Source: Phycisphaerales bacterium (lineage in GTDB: Bacteria; Planctomycetota; Phycisphaerae; Sedimentisphaerales; Anaerobacaceae). Taken from it: a stretch of 48,471 nucleotides of DNA. Of this stretch, positions 18,796-27,094 are shown piece by piece (position 1 is the stretch's first letter; the number at the start of each line of letters is the position of its first letter). Below the pieces are notes generated by a model. That model was not told the origin of the DNA. It worked only from the letters and a program-made list of their open reading frames with translations, and ran no database searches. Made by a program: the position numbers and the translations under genes. The stretch spans positions 1 to 48,471 of the forward strand of contig JAUVYV010000026.1 of assembly GCA_030602885.1 (NCBI GenBank). The letters run 5' to 3'.

Positions 18796-19716
18796 TTACT
18801 GTTTTTTCATCGGGCCGCTCGGTGTTGCGTCGGCAGACAAATCGCCAAGGGCGAACTGGATGCCGTCGAGCATGTGCTGCATTACCGCCAAGTGCTGGAA
18901 TATCTCATTGTTGTGTCCCATACCACAGTAGAAAACCCTGCCCTTTTCATACTTGCGAATCCAGCTTACGGGTGTGTCCTGGTCCTGCTCTCTGACGCCG
19001 GAAGCGCTTCTCGTGTTTTTGTCGGTAAGGTCGAGACGCAGCAGGACGTGACAGTTGTCCCTGAGGTTGAGCTGTTTTACCCTGTAGATTTCATCCTTTA
19101 CCTTGAAATCCTTGCCCTTGAAGCCGGCGTTGATGGGATGGTTCGGGTCGGCGTTTTTCATCGCCCAGGTACCATCGGAAGTCCAGGGATGTCCGTTGAA
19201 GAGCCCACCCATCATTTCTGCAGCTTCCGGCCAGTCGTAAAAGTTGTCGGTGGCGGCGTGGATTCCAATTATGCCTTTGCCTGCTTTGGCAAAATCCAGC
19301 AATGCCTTCTTTTGTTCATCATCGAACCTGAGTTTGGTAGTGTTATTGAACAGCACCGCATCGAACTTTTCGAGCTTGTCGGCATCGAACATTGCCATAT
19401 CGTCACTGGTGACAATCTCGAAAGCACCGGTCTTCTTACCGAGTGTCTCAATCGCCTTGTTCGCAACCGGAATGCACTCGTGGTAAAAGCCCTTACACAG
19501 CCAGAAGACAAGGATTCTTCTTGGCTTCTGAGGTGTTGCAGTCGCTTTTGCAGGGGCGGCCTGCTCGATTTTCTGGATTTCTCCGGGGTCAAGCATGCGC
19601 AGCTCCTTTGGTGAGCCGACAGCACAAGCACTGTTTGAGACGACAAGAGAACAGAAGATAGCTGCCAACACCACACCCAAAGACAGCGGGCCGGGACTTA
19701 CCCCGATCTGATTCAT
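18796..19716 (-). CDS. Exported ThuA-family protein
   Basis: 306 residues from ATG 19716 (AAGGAA six bases upstream); the upstream in-frame GTG at 19812 would overlap the previous gene and hide the signal, so I reject it. Sec signal ending SNSACAV (about 29). The ThuA domain (glutamine-amidotransferase-like fold) begins PRRILVFWLCKGFYHECIPVA and continues FDAVLFNNTT, GIIGIHAATDNFYDWPEAAEMMGG, NGHPW and RVFYCGMGHNNEIFQHLAVMQHMLDGIQFALGDL (quoted in pieces). ThuA acts in 3-keto-trehalose/3-keto-sugar metabolism in Rhizobiaceae. The segment preceding the domain (IEQAAPAKATATPQKPRR) recurs before both ThuA domains of the protein at 27095-30454. Confidence 0.85.
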   Translation of the reverse strand: MNQIGVSPGPLSLGVVLAAIFCSLVVSNSACAVGSPKELRMLDPGEIQKIEQAAPAKATATPQKPRRILVFWLCKGFYHECIPVANKAIETLGKKTGAFEIVTSDDMAMFDADKLEKFDAVLFNNTTKLRFDDEQKKALLDFAKAGKGIIGIHAATDNFYDWPEAAEMMGGLFNGHPWTSDGTWAMKNADPNHPINAGFKGKDFKVKDEIYRVKQLNLRDNCHVLLRLDLTDKNTRSASGVREQDQDTPVSWIRKYEKGRVFYCGMGHNNEIFQHLAVMQHMLDGIQFALGDLSADATPSGPMKKQ

Positions 19717-19799
19717 AACTGTTCCTTTCGTCTGCGTTGTCACAAGAATTACTATTATAATGCCTGCCGGCACACATCCATACCACATTTTCCGCCCAT

Positions 19800-21122
19800 T
19801 TACAAGTGCCACGGGCTTCGCATGGGTCTTTTGAGCAGATTATTTGCCTCGTCATCGCCAACAAAGCTCTCTTTAGCGGGGTCCCACTTGAGCTTGCGTT
19901 TCAGGCGAACTGAGGTTTCTGCAATCATACCGAGGTACGAGGCCTTGTGGCCGGCCTCGACGGGAGAAACCGGGTCTTTTCGAGTTCTTACGCAGTTTAT
20001 GAAATCTTCATGGTGCTCTCTTGATTCATACAGATGGGTGTTTGACGGTTTAAGTTTGACCTCCAGCAGGGACTGCGGCTGTGCCTGGATGCCGTAGCGG
20101 TTGACGTGGACCCAGCCCTCGTCGCCTTTGAACAGGCACCCATCATTTTCATCGGTGCGTTCAACCGCGTCCGTGTAGAGCATTTTCAGGCCGCTCATAT
20201 AACGGAACTCGCCGCGCCAATCGTTGATGTTGTCCGTCAGGCCGTCGTTACGATAGCTGCCCGTGAACTCAAGCTCACAGGGCTGCGTCGCAACATCGGG
20301 ACAGCCCCAGACGGCAATATCCAGGTGATGCACGCCCCAGTTCACTATGAAACCGGCGCTATAGTCCCAGATGAGATACCAGTCGGGCCAGGCGATTCGA
20401 CCACCGTTGTAGGGTTTCATGGGAGCAGGGCCAAGGTACATCTCATAGTCGAGACCGAGCGGTATGGGCTGTTCGACGGGAGGTCTTTTGTATGTTCGCT
20501 TGTACACAGGCCCGGGTGCACCTACCCTTACGGTGTGTATTTTGCCGAGATAGCCGTTGCGAGCAAGCTCACAGGCGAAGCGGAAGTTGCGCTCGGAGCG
20601 CTGCTGCGTGCCGGTCTGGAAGATGCAGTTGTACTTTCGAACGGCATCGCGGATGGCCCGGCACTCGCTGACGGCAACACCCAATGGTTTTTCGCAGTAC
20701 ATATCCTTGCCGGCTTTTGCGGCGGCTACCGCAATTAGAGCATGCCAGTGGTCCTGGGTGGTGATGCACACTGCGTCTATGTCGTCGCGTGCGATGATGT
20801 CACGCCAGTCATTGTAGGCCTTGCAGTCCTGGTTCTTATAGATTGCATCGACGATGCTCTTTGCCTTTTCTCTTCTGTCTTTGACGACATCGCAAACGGC
20901 AACGACGCGAACATTTGGATTGCCGCAGAATACCTTCATATTGGCAGTTCCCTGGCCGCCGGTGCCGATAGAGGCCGTCACAATGCGCTCGCTGGCAGCA
21001 ACAGACCCATCCTTCCCCAATGCCGATGAGCAAACAAAGTAAGGAAAGGCAATTGAACCGGCAGCCGTTCCGACCGCTTTTGCCAGAAACGAACGTCTGC
21101 CTAAAACCTTATTACGTCTCAT
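19800..21122 (-). CDS. Tat-exported Gfo/Idh/MocA oxidoreductase (tandem copy A)
   Basis: 440 residues; twin Arg at 9-10 (GRRSFLAKAVG), followed by the cluster's shared FPY.V.SSALG stretch. Rossmann loop IGTGGQGTAN, catalytic Lys in YCEKPLGVAV, second site NWGVHHLDIAVWG, end RPMRSPWHL. Its closest relative in the window is the next gene upstream (21144-22463): the two share GFIVNWGVHHLDIA.WGCPDVA and CELEFTG.YRNDGLTDNI, and differ mainly in the substrate-side loops (MKPYNGGRIAWPDW against KKPFNGGRVYGIDW). They look like a tandem duplication with shifted specificity. AAGGAGGT at 21127-21134 is the best ribosome site in the cluster. Confidence 0.92.
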   Translation of the reverse strand: MRRNKVLGRRSFLAKAVGTAAGSIAFPYFVCSSALGKDGSVAASERIVTASIGTGGQGTANMKVFCGNPNVRVVAVCDVVKDRREKAKSIVDAIYKNQDCKAYNDWRDIIARDDIDAVCITTQDHWHALIAVAAAKAGKDMYCEKPLGVAVSECRAIRDAVRKYNCIFQTGTQQRSERNFRFACELARNGYLGKIHTVRVGAPGPVYKRTYKRPPVEQPIPLGLDYEMYLGPAPMKPYNGGRIAWPDWYLIWDYSAGFIVNWGVHHLDIAVWGCPDVATQPCELEFTGSYRNDGLTDNINDWRGEFRYMSGLKMLYTDAVERTDENDGCLFKGDEGWVHVNRYGIQAQPQSLLEVKLKPSNTHLYESREHHEDFINCVRTRKDPVSPVEAGHKASYLGMIAETSVRLKRKLKWDPAKESFVGDDEANNLLKRPMRSPWHL

Positions 21123-21143
21123 TATGGACCTCCTTAATAATGC

Positions 21144-22463
21144 CTATAAGTGCCATGGGCTGCGCATGGGTCTTGTGAGCAGATTATTTGCCTCCTCGTC
21201 ACCGACGAATCGTTCTTGAACGGTGTCCCATTTCAGCTTGCGTTTCAGGCGGACAGAGGTTTCGGCAATCATTCCGAGGAATGAGGCATTGTGACCGGCC
21301 TCGACCGGCGAGACCGGGTCTTTTCGCGTCTTGACACATCTGAGGAAATCCACCCTGTGGTCGTTTGATTCGTAAAGCCGATTGTCGGAGGATTTAAGCT
21401 GCACCTTCAGCAGGGAAGCAGGCTCTGCCCGGATTCCCGGACGATCTACATGTACCCAGCCTTTATCCCCATAGAAAGCGCACCCACACTCCTCAGTACC
21501 CTCATCCGCACTCGTGTAAACCATCTTTAATCCGTTTTCGTAACGAAACTCGCCTTTCCAGTCAAAGATATTGTCCGTCAGCCCGTCATTACGATAAGTC
21601 CCTGTAAACTCAAGCTCACACCGCTGATTTGCGACATCCGGGCAACCCCAGTTGGCGATATCCAGATGATGCACGCCCCAATTCACAATGAATCCCGCGC
21701 AATAGTCCCAGTTCAGATACCAGTCGATGCCGTAAACCCTGCCACCGTTGAAGGGCTTTTTCGGAGCCGGTCCGAGCCACATGTCCCAGTCAAAGCCGGG
21801 CGGAATTGGCTCCTCAACCGGTGGATTCAGGTATTCACGCTTGTACACCGGTCCAGGCGCACCGACTTCGACTGTATGGATCTTGCCGAGATATCCACTG
21901 CGCGCCAACTGACAGGCAAACCGAAAGTTTCTCTCGGACCTCTGCTGAGTACCGGTCTGAAACACTATCCCGTACTTGCGGACTGCATCGCGTATTGCCT
22001 GACTCTCTGCCACGGCGACCCCCAGCGGTTTTTCACAGTACATATCCTTGCCGGCCTGCGCCGCTGCAACTGCGATAAGGGCGTGCCAGTGGTCCTGCGT
22101 GGCGATGACAACGGCGTCGATATCGTCGCGAGCGAGCAGCTCGCGGAAGTCGTTGTACATAGCGCAGTCCGTATTGCCGTATTTCTCATCGACTATTCTT
22201 TTGGCCTTTTCACGTTCACTCTGCTGAACGTCGCAGACCGCAACCATCTGTGCGACGGGAATACCCAGAAAATCCTTCACCTTCCATGTCCCCTGCCCGC
22301 CGACACCGATTGAGCCGATAGTAATACGTTCGCTCGCCGCGACAGCCCCGTCTGCGCCAAGAGCCGACGCCGAAACTATGTAAGGGAATCCAACCGCACC
22401 GGCCAGCATTACGCCGGAGCCTTTGAGAAAACTTCGTCTGTCAAAACTTCTTTTCGCATTCAT
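21144..22463 (-). CDS. Tat-exported Gfo/Idh/MocA oxidoreductase (tandem copy B)
   Basis: 439 residues; twin Arg at 9-10 (DRRSFLKGSG), same position as in copy A. Rossmann loop IGVGGQGTWK, YCEKPLGVAV, NWGVHHLDIANWG, end RPMRSPWHL. A Cys pair (EECGCAF) stands where copy A has ENDGCLF. Only 21 bp separate it from copy A downstream, and 40 bp from the ThuA-like gene upstream, so the three are probably one transcript. On the + strand the gene is C-rich from about 21450 upward and more balanced below that. Confidence 0.92.
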   Translation of the reverse strand: MNAKRSFDRRSFLKGSGVMLAGAVGFPYIVSASALGADGAVAASERITIGSIGVGGQGTWKVKDFLGIPVAQMVAVCDVQQSEREKAKRIVDEKYGNTDCAMYNDFRELLARDDIDAVVIATQDHWHALIAVAAAQAGKDMYCEKPLGVAVAESQAIRDAVRKYGIVFQTGTQQRSERNFRFACQLARSGYLGKIHTVEVGAPGPVYKREYLNPPVEEPIPPGFDWDMWLGPAPKKPFNGGRVYGIDWYLNWDYCAGFIVNWGVHHLDIANWGCPDVANQRCELEFTGTYRNDGLTDNIFDWKGEFRYENGLKMVYTSADEGTEECGCAFYGDKGWVHVDRPGIRAEPASLLKVQLKSSDNRLYESNDHRVDFLRCVKTRKDPVSPVEAGHNASFLGMIAETSVRLKRKLKWDTVQERFVGDEEANNLLTRPMRSPWHL

Positions 22464-22503
22464 TTTTATATTCCGAGAACCTTTTCCCAGCTTGGTTCAT
22501 TTC

Positions 22504-23439
22504 TTAATCAGCCAATCGCGCATCACGCAATACAAGCTCGTCAAAACGGTATGGCGACTCGCCTGCGGCCCAGGCAGTCCCCCGCAGCAATAGAATCCGA
22601 AAATACGGGTCATCGAATGTCCAGGTGTAATGCCCCGGCTGACAGCCGAAGATGCGCCCCTTGCCATACTCGTACGTCCACAAGACCGGCTGCGGGGCGA
22701 TTTTATCTGAGTCCTTGTTTACTTTCTCATCGGAAGTAGCCAATACCCTCACCTTTTGCGTATCGATGCCAGGTACAGGTGGCCAATATGTCTCATCATA
22801 GAAATGAATACTCGTGGCAAGGCCAAGGCAAATCGGGTGCTCGGGTTCGGTAATCTTCATGTTCATCGGCCCGTGACGAAACAACTTATAGCCGCCAACC
22901 CCAAGCAATTCGGCGGCCTTGACGAAGTGCTTGGAATCGGGCCAGCTCGCCGGGTGCACAGGAACAAGACCGCCGCCTTTTTCTAAGTATTTGCGCATCT
23001 GCTCGAATCGCTCCTCGTTCCAGCGCAAATAGCAGAACGCCACTATCACGTCGGCCTCTGCAAACTGCTCTTCACTCAGCCAATGCCACGCAGTTGTCAC
23101 CGTGACATTAGCCGCGCCTTTGGATACGTCGGCATCGCCGACCGCAGGGCCGAACATGTTCGCCTGTTTCTCGCCCGACTGACCACTGCCTGCCAATAAG
23201 AGCTCCCACCGCTTTTGCCAGAGCGGATAGTCGTGCTCGTTTTCGCCGTGGTCCTTGACATCAGCAAGCAAAACAATGTTTAACTGTTTCAGTTCCTTCG
23301 CTTCGACTTTGGGCGCCTTTGCAAGAATCGCCTCTATCTCGCCGCGACCGGGCGCCTCCGGCGGCTCTGCAGCAACGGCAGACAGAGCCGTAGTCGAAAA
23401 CAGTGTGATTGAGAAAACTAATCTAAGTGTCACATTCAT
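22504..23439 (-). CDS. Exported ThuA-like protein, second type
   Basis: 311 residues with a Sec signal (1-23, ending VAAE). It belongs to the ThuA-like/class I amidotransferase fold but to a different branch from the gene at 18796: the opening is LNIVLLADVKDHGENEHDYP followed by LWQKRWELLL, and the core has ADVIVAFCYLRW, LEKGGGLVPVHPASWPD, HPICLG and GRIFGCQPGHYTWTF. The mid-domain His of VHPAS takes the place of GIHAA in the other branch. Probably binds or processes a sugar intermediate outside the cytoplasm (inference from neighbours). AAGGAC lies eight bases before ATG 23439; the gap to the next oxidoreductase gene upstream is 15 bp. Confidence 0.8.
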   Translation of the reverse strand: MNVTLRLVFSITLFSTTALSAVAAEPPEAPGRGEIEAILAKAPKVEAKELKQLNIVLLADVKDHGENEHDYPLWQKRWELLLAGSGQSGEKQANMFGPAVGDADVSKGAANVTVTTAWHWLSEEQFAEADVIVAFCYLRWNEERFEQMRKYLEKGGGLVPVHPASWPDSKHFVKAAELLGVGGYKLFRHGPMNMKITEPEHPICLGLATSIHFYDETYWPPVPGIDTQKVRVLATSDEKVNKDSDKIAPQPVLWTYEYGKGRIFGCQPGHYTWTFDDPYFRILLLRGTAWAAGESPYRFDELVLRDARLAD

Positions 23440-23454
23440 CGTCTTGTCCTTTTT

Positions 23455-24819
23455 CTATAAGTGCCACGGGCTTCGCATAGGCCTATCAAGCATCTGGCTT
23501 GCCTCCGGATCGTTAATAAAATCCTCCTTCTTCGGATCCCACTTCAGCTTGCGACCTAACTTGATTGCAATGTTGTCGATTTGGCATATCGTATCTGAAC
23601 GAACCGCAACCTCGACCGGGCAAATCGTCTTTGAGCCGGTCCGTATCGCATCAAGGAAATTACGCTGATGGTCCTCGCTGCGGGTAAGAATACCGGCCAC
23701 AGCATCTTCCTCCTGTAACAACGATTTCGGCTCCGCCTTAATCACGCCGCGTTTCACATAAACCCAACCCTCGCTGCCCTTGAACAACACTCCCTGATTG
23801 AACTCCCTGCGAACCTGCTCCGGATGCCTCTCACAGTTTGAGTTATCCATATGCACAACCGTAACGCCGTCCGCGAACCTGTTCTCGACCTGCCAGCTCA
23901 GCGCGTTATCCGCCAGCCCTTCGGTCGGGAAAACTCCCTTGCCCTCTATCTCTATCGGCCCTGTATCCTCGGTCCCATGTCCCCACTGAGCGATATCGAT
24001 ATGATGAATACCCCAGTTGTCAATAAACCCAAGACAGTAATCCGAGATGTGATACCAACTGCTGTAGTTCTGCGTCCAGTCCTTGTCGGGCCTGCTCACG
24101 TAAGGCCTGCACCGCTCAAAACTATGCGGCGCCCATGGAGCCGGGCCAAGCCACATGTCATAATCAAAACCCTTTGGTATCGGCTCGGTCGGTTGATTCG
24201 GAACAGTCACCCCACCGGGCACACCCACAAGGATCGTCTCCAGCTTTCCTATCTTGCCGCTGCGAACCAGTTCGCATGCGAACCGAAATTCCCTGTCCGA
24301 CCGCTGCTGAGTACCGAATTGAAACACAACTCCGGTCCGCTGGATTGTTTCCCTTATCACCTGTCCCGCCCTGAAACTCCATCCGATCGGTTTTTCATGA
24401 TACATGCCCTTGCCATTCTTAGCCGCCTCGATAGCTATCAACGCATGCCAGTGATCCGGAGTCGCTATAACGACAGCATCAATGTCACTGCGAGCGCAAA
24501 GTTCACGAAAATCCCCGTATGCCGAACAGCCCGAACCCTTGTAATACGTATCTACGGTACGCCTGGCCTTTTCTAACTGGCTCCGGCGAACATCACATAC
24601 CGCCGCCAACTGAACGTCCGGCTCCTGCATAAAATCGCTTAACAAGCCTGAGCCCTGGATCCCAAGACCAATGCTGCCCATCACTATTCGATTGCTTGCT
24701 GCGACCGTACCGGCCTTGCCAAGAGCCGACGAAGCAACAATATAGGGAAAATTCACTGCCGCCGCTGCACCCAGCGTACCGGCAAGAAAATCCCTTCTGT
24801 TTATCTTACTCGTTCTCAT
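23455..24819 (-). CDS. Tat-exported Gfo/Idh/MocA oxidoreductase (YHEKP variant)
   Basis: 454 residues; Tat signal NRRDFLAGTLG at 7-17. Rossmann loop IGLGIQGSG, catalytic Lys in MYHEKPIGWSF (Tyr-His replaces Tyr-Cys), second site NWGIHHIDIAQWG, end RPMRSPWHL. It carries an insertion of about 20 residues after WAPHSFERC (RPYVSRPDKDWTQNYSSWYH, residues around 235-255) that closes over the presumed active site and is missing from the tandem pair. Closest to the gene at 25747-27090, which has the same GTEDTGPIEIEG/GTDDTAPVEIEG region. The whole gene is C-rich on the + strand. Confidence 0.9.
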   Translation of the reverse strand: MRTSKINRRDFLAGTLGAAAAVNFPYIVASSALGKAGTVAASNRIVMGSIGLGIQGSGLLSDFMQEPDVQLAAVCDVRRSQLEKARRTVDTYYKGSGCSAYGDFRELCARSDIDAVVIATPDHWHALIAIEAAKNGKGMYHEKPIGWSFRAGQVIRETIQRTGVVFQFGTQQRSDREFRFACELVRSGKIGKLETILVGVPGGVTVPNQPTEPIPKGFDYDMWLGPAPWAPHSFERCRPYVSRPDKDWTQNYSSWYHISDYCLGFIDNWGIHHIDIAQWGHGTEDTGPIEIEGKGVFPTEGLADNALSWQVENRFADGVTVVHMDNSNCERHPEQVRREFNQGVLFKGSEGWVYVKRGVIKAEPKSLLQEEDAVAGILTRSEDHQRNFLDAIRTGSKTICPVEVAVRSDTICQIDNIAIKLGRKLKWDPKKEDFINDPEASQMLDRPMRSPWHL

Positions 24820-24843
24820 GGAGTAACCTTTCGTTCTCTGAAT

Positions 24844-25671
24844 CTAAACAAGCTTTTTCAGATGTTCCAGACTTCTCGCCGCCTGCTCCGGCGTGCCGCA
24901 CTCAACACTGAAAACTATATCACGCGGACACTTATCCTTTACAATCCCAACGACCTTCGCCCAGTCAATCACTCCGTCACCGCACGCACAGCCGACCGGC
25001 GTACCCGTGACCTTGCCCCTTTCGGCATCGGAATGTTCCACCGAGATGTCTTTTGCGTGAAGATGCACAAGGCGATCCGCCACACGTTCGAGCCAAGGAT
25101 AGACGTCCTGACCCGCCAGATACGCGTTGCCCGTATCGAAGTTGATGCCGATAGCCGGTGAATCGACAAGATTATAAAGCTTATCAAGCCCGTCCGGCGT
25201 CTTCGAATACTGTGCATGGTCTTCAAGCCCTATCTTAACACCGCGACGCTCAGCAACAAAGGCGGCTTCCCGTAGCGTGTATTTGATCAGTACCATGTCC
25301 TCTTCTTCAGTAGTCCACTTGGCCTTAACACCCTCGTCCGTATTTACCACACGCACACCGATCTCCGCCGCTACCCGGATCGCTAACTTAAGATATTCGC
25401 CGTGCACCTCAGGCCTGCCGAGTGGCCCGTGTGCCTGCAGACCCGATATCTTCAGCCCTGCCTTATCGCACGCCTCTTTGATGCGATACGGGTCATCGAA
25501 CATCGAGACGGTGTGAAAATACCCGGCCTCGCTCATCAACTCTCTGCCGAAGTGAATCATCGGTTCCACATACTCAAAACCAATCTCAGCAGTCTTCTCA
25601 ACAGCCCATTCGAACGGCTTATCCGAGCTGCGCGAAAATTCCGTGTTCAAACCAACACTAATCTTACCCAT
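24844..25671 (-). CDS. Sugar-phosphate isomerase/epimerase-type TIM barrel (cytoplasmic)
   Basis: 275 residues, no signal peptide. AP-endonuclease-2-like barrel of the type that includes xylose-isomerase-like and 3-keto-sugar epimerases. Metal-site candidates: Glu in KIGLEDHA, Asp in INFDTGNA, His in LHAKDI, Glu in FSVECG. The Cys-rich VGCACGDG loop (about 217-224) is unusual; similar barrels have a Gly-rich loop with one Cys or none. AAGGAGA ten bases before ATG 25671 supports the start. It lies between two exported oxidoreductases, 24 and 75 bp away, so its substrate would be an imported product of those enzymes. Confidence 0.85.
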   Translation of the reverse strand: MGKISVGLNTEFSRSSDKPFEWAVEKTAEIGFEYVEPMIHFGRELMSEAGYFHTVSMFDDPYRIKEACDKAGLKISGLQAHGPLGRPEVHGEYLKLAIRVAAEIGVRVVNTDEGVKAKWTTEEEDMVLIKYTLREAAFVAERRGVKIGLEDHAQYSKTPDGLDKLYNLVDSPAIGINFDTGNAYLAGQDVYPWLERVADRLVHLHAKDISVEHSDAERGKVTGTPVGCACGDGVIDWAKVVGIVKDKCPRDIVFSVECGTPEQAARSLEHLKKLV

Positions 25672-25746
25672 TTCGTAATCTCCTTTTAATGTTTTTGCCG
25701 TTATTGTTTTATAACACAGAAAGTCCGTTACAATTATGCCAAGCCG

Positions 25747-27090
25747 TTACAGCCGCCAGGGGCTTCGCATAGTTCGCGTTAACATTCGATTAGCCTCACC
25801 GTCGTTAATGAATTGTTCCCTCACCGCATCCCATCTCAACTTCCTTCCAAGGCGCAGGGCGATATTTCCCTGATGGCAGATTGTATCCGAATGGACCGCC
25901 ACGTCAACGGGGCAGATTGTCTGCCTTTTTGTCCTGACAGCATCGAGGAAATTACGCATGTGGTCGTTGCTGCGATATAGTTTTATTTCGTCGGGGCCGA
26001 TGACGGTTTTAGTCAGCGATTGCGGGTGGGTGTGGAGTCCACGTCGGCTGACGAAGACCCAGCCGTCGGTGCCGAGAAAGAGGATACCAAGACCTTCGTG
26101 CAGCCAGAACTGAGGGGCCTTTTGCCTGGCTGTTTTGGTGTCCATATGAACGAGTGTAACGCCGTTGGCGTATTTGTGTCTTACCTCAAATTGTATTGCC
26201 GTGTCGGTCAGGCCGTCGGCGGGAATGACTCCTGTTCCTTCTATTTCAACCGGTGCCGTATCGTCGGTGCCGTTGCCCCACTGGGCGATATCGACGTGGT
26301 GTATTCCCCAGCCGGAGATATGTCCCATTGCGTAGTCACTTATGACGTACCAGGCGCCGGCGCCTTCGGTGCGCGGACCGCAACGTGCGAAGCTGTACGG
26401 CGCCCGGGGGGCGGGGCCAAGCCAGAGGTCATAGTTGAAACCTTTCGGTATCGGTTCGGGCTTTGAATTGGGGACATACCAGCTCGGAATCGAGCCGACC
26501 ATAATCGTCCGGAGCTTGCCTATCCGCTGGTTGCGAACAAGCTCGCAGGCCTGGCGAAACTTCTCGTCGCTGCGCTGCTGGGTGCCGAACTGAAATACCA
26601 CGCCCGAACGATGTATTTCTTTTCGCAGCGCCTGGTTTTCATCGAAATAGACACTCATTGCCTTTTGCAGATAGACGTGTTTTCCATTGCGTGCCGCTTC
26701 AAGGCCGACCAGGACGTGCCAGTGGTCGCAGGTTGCGACGACGACGCCGTCGATGTCGCTTCTGGCGAGCAGGTCGCGAAAATCGGTGTATGCGGCGCAG
26801 TCGCTGTTTCCGTATTTTCTGTCAACGATCGCCTTGGCTTTCGTTTGTCGGATGGGCCAGATGTCACACACGGCTGCAAGGTGGACATCGGGATATCCGA
26901 GGAGCTGATGGACGTGGCCTGTACCCATACCTCCCACGCCGATAGAGCCGATTACGAGGCGATTGCTGGGCGCTATGGTTCCGGCTTTGCCCAGGGCAGA
27001 CGACGATACCACGTATGGAAACCCAACAGCGCCTGCTATGACTTTTGTCGCTTTTCTTAACACCGAACGACGACTGATAGTTTCCGCCAT
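25747..27090 (-). CDS. Tat-exported Gfo/Idh/MocA oxidoreductase with altered EKP motif
   Basis: 447 residues when started at ATG 27090 (MAETISRRSVLRKATK), which puts the twin Arg at 7-8. The frame is open 34 codons further but that would run into the upstream gene, whose stop is at 27095-27097, only four bases away. Rossmann loop IGVGGMGTGH. The usual YCEKP reads YLQKAM here: Lys143 stays but both flanking residues of EKP are changed. The preceding DHWH segment also has Cys for Pro (TCDHWH). Second site GWGIHHVDIAQWG, end RTMRSPWRL. The changes suggest altered chemistry or a binding role. The gene is tightly coupled to the four-domain protein upstream. Confidence 0.88.
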   Translation of the reverse strand: MAETISRRSVLRKATKVIAGAVGFPYVVSSSALGKAGTIAPSNRLVIGSIGVGGMGTGHVHQLLGYPDVHLAAVCDIWPIRQTKAKAIVDRKYGNSDCAAYTDFRDLLARSDIDGVVVATCDHWHVLVGLEAARNGKHVYLQKAMSVYFDENQALRKEIHRSGVVFQFGTQQRSDEKFRQACELVRNQRIGKLRTIMVGSIPSWYVPNSKPEPIPKGFNYDLWLGPAPRAPYSFARCGPRTEGAGAWYVISDYAMGHISGWGIHHVDIAQWGNGTDDTAPVEIEGTGVIPADGLTDTAIQFEVRHKYANGVTLVHMDTKTARQKAPQFWLHEGLGILFLGTDGWVFVSRRGLHTHPQSLTKTVIGPDEIKLYRSNDHMRNFLDAVRTKRQTICPVDVAVHSDTICHQGNIALRLGRKLRWDAVREQFINDGEANRMLTRTMRSPWRL

Positions 27091-27094
27091 AAGT

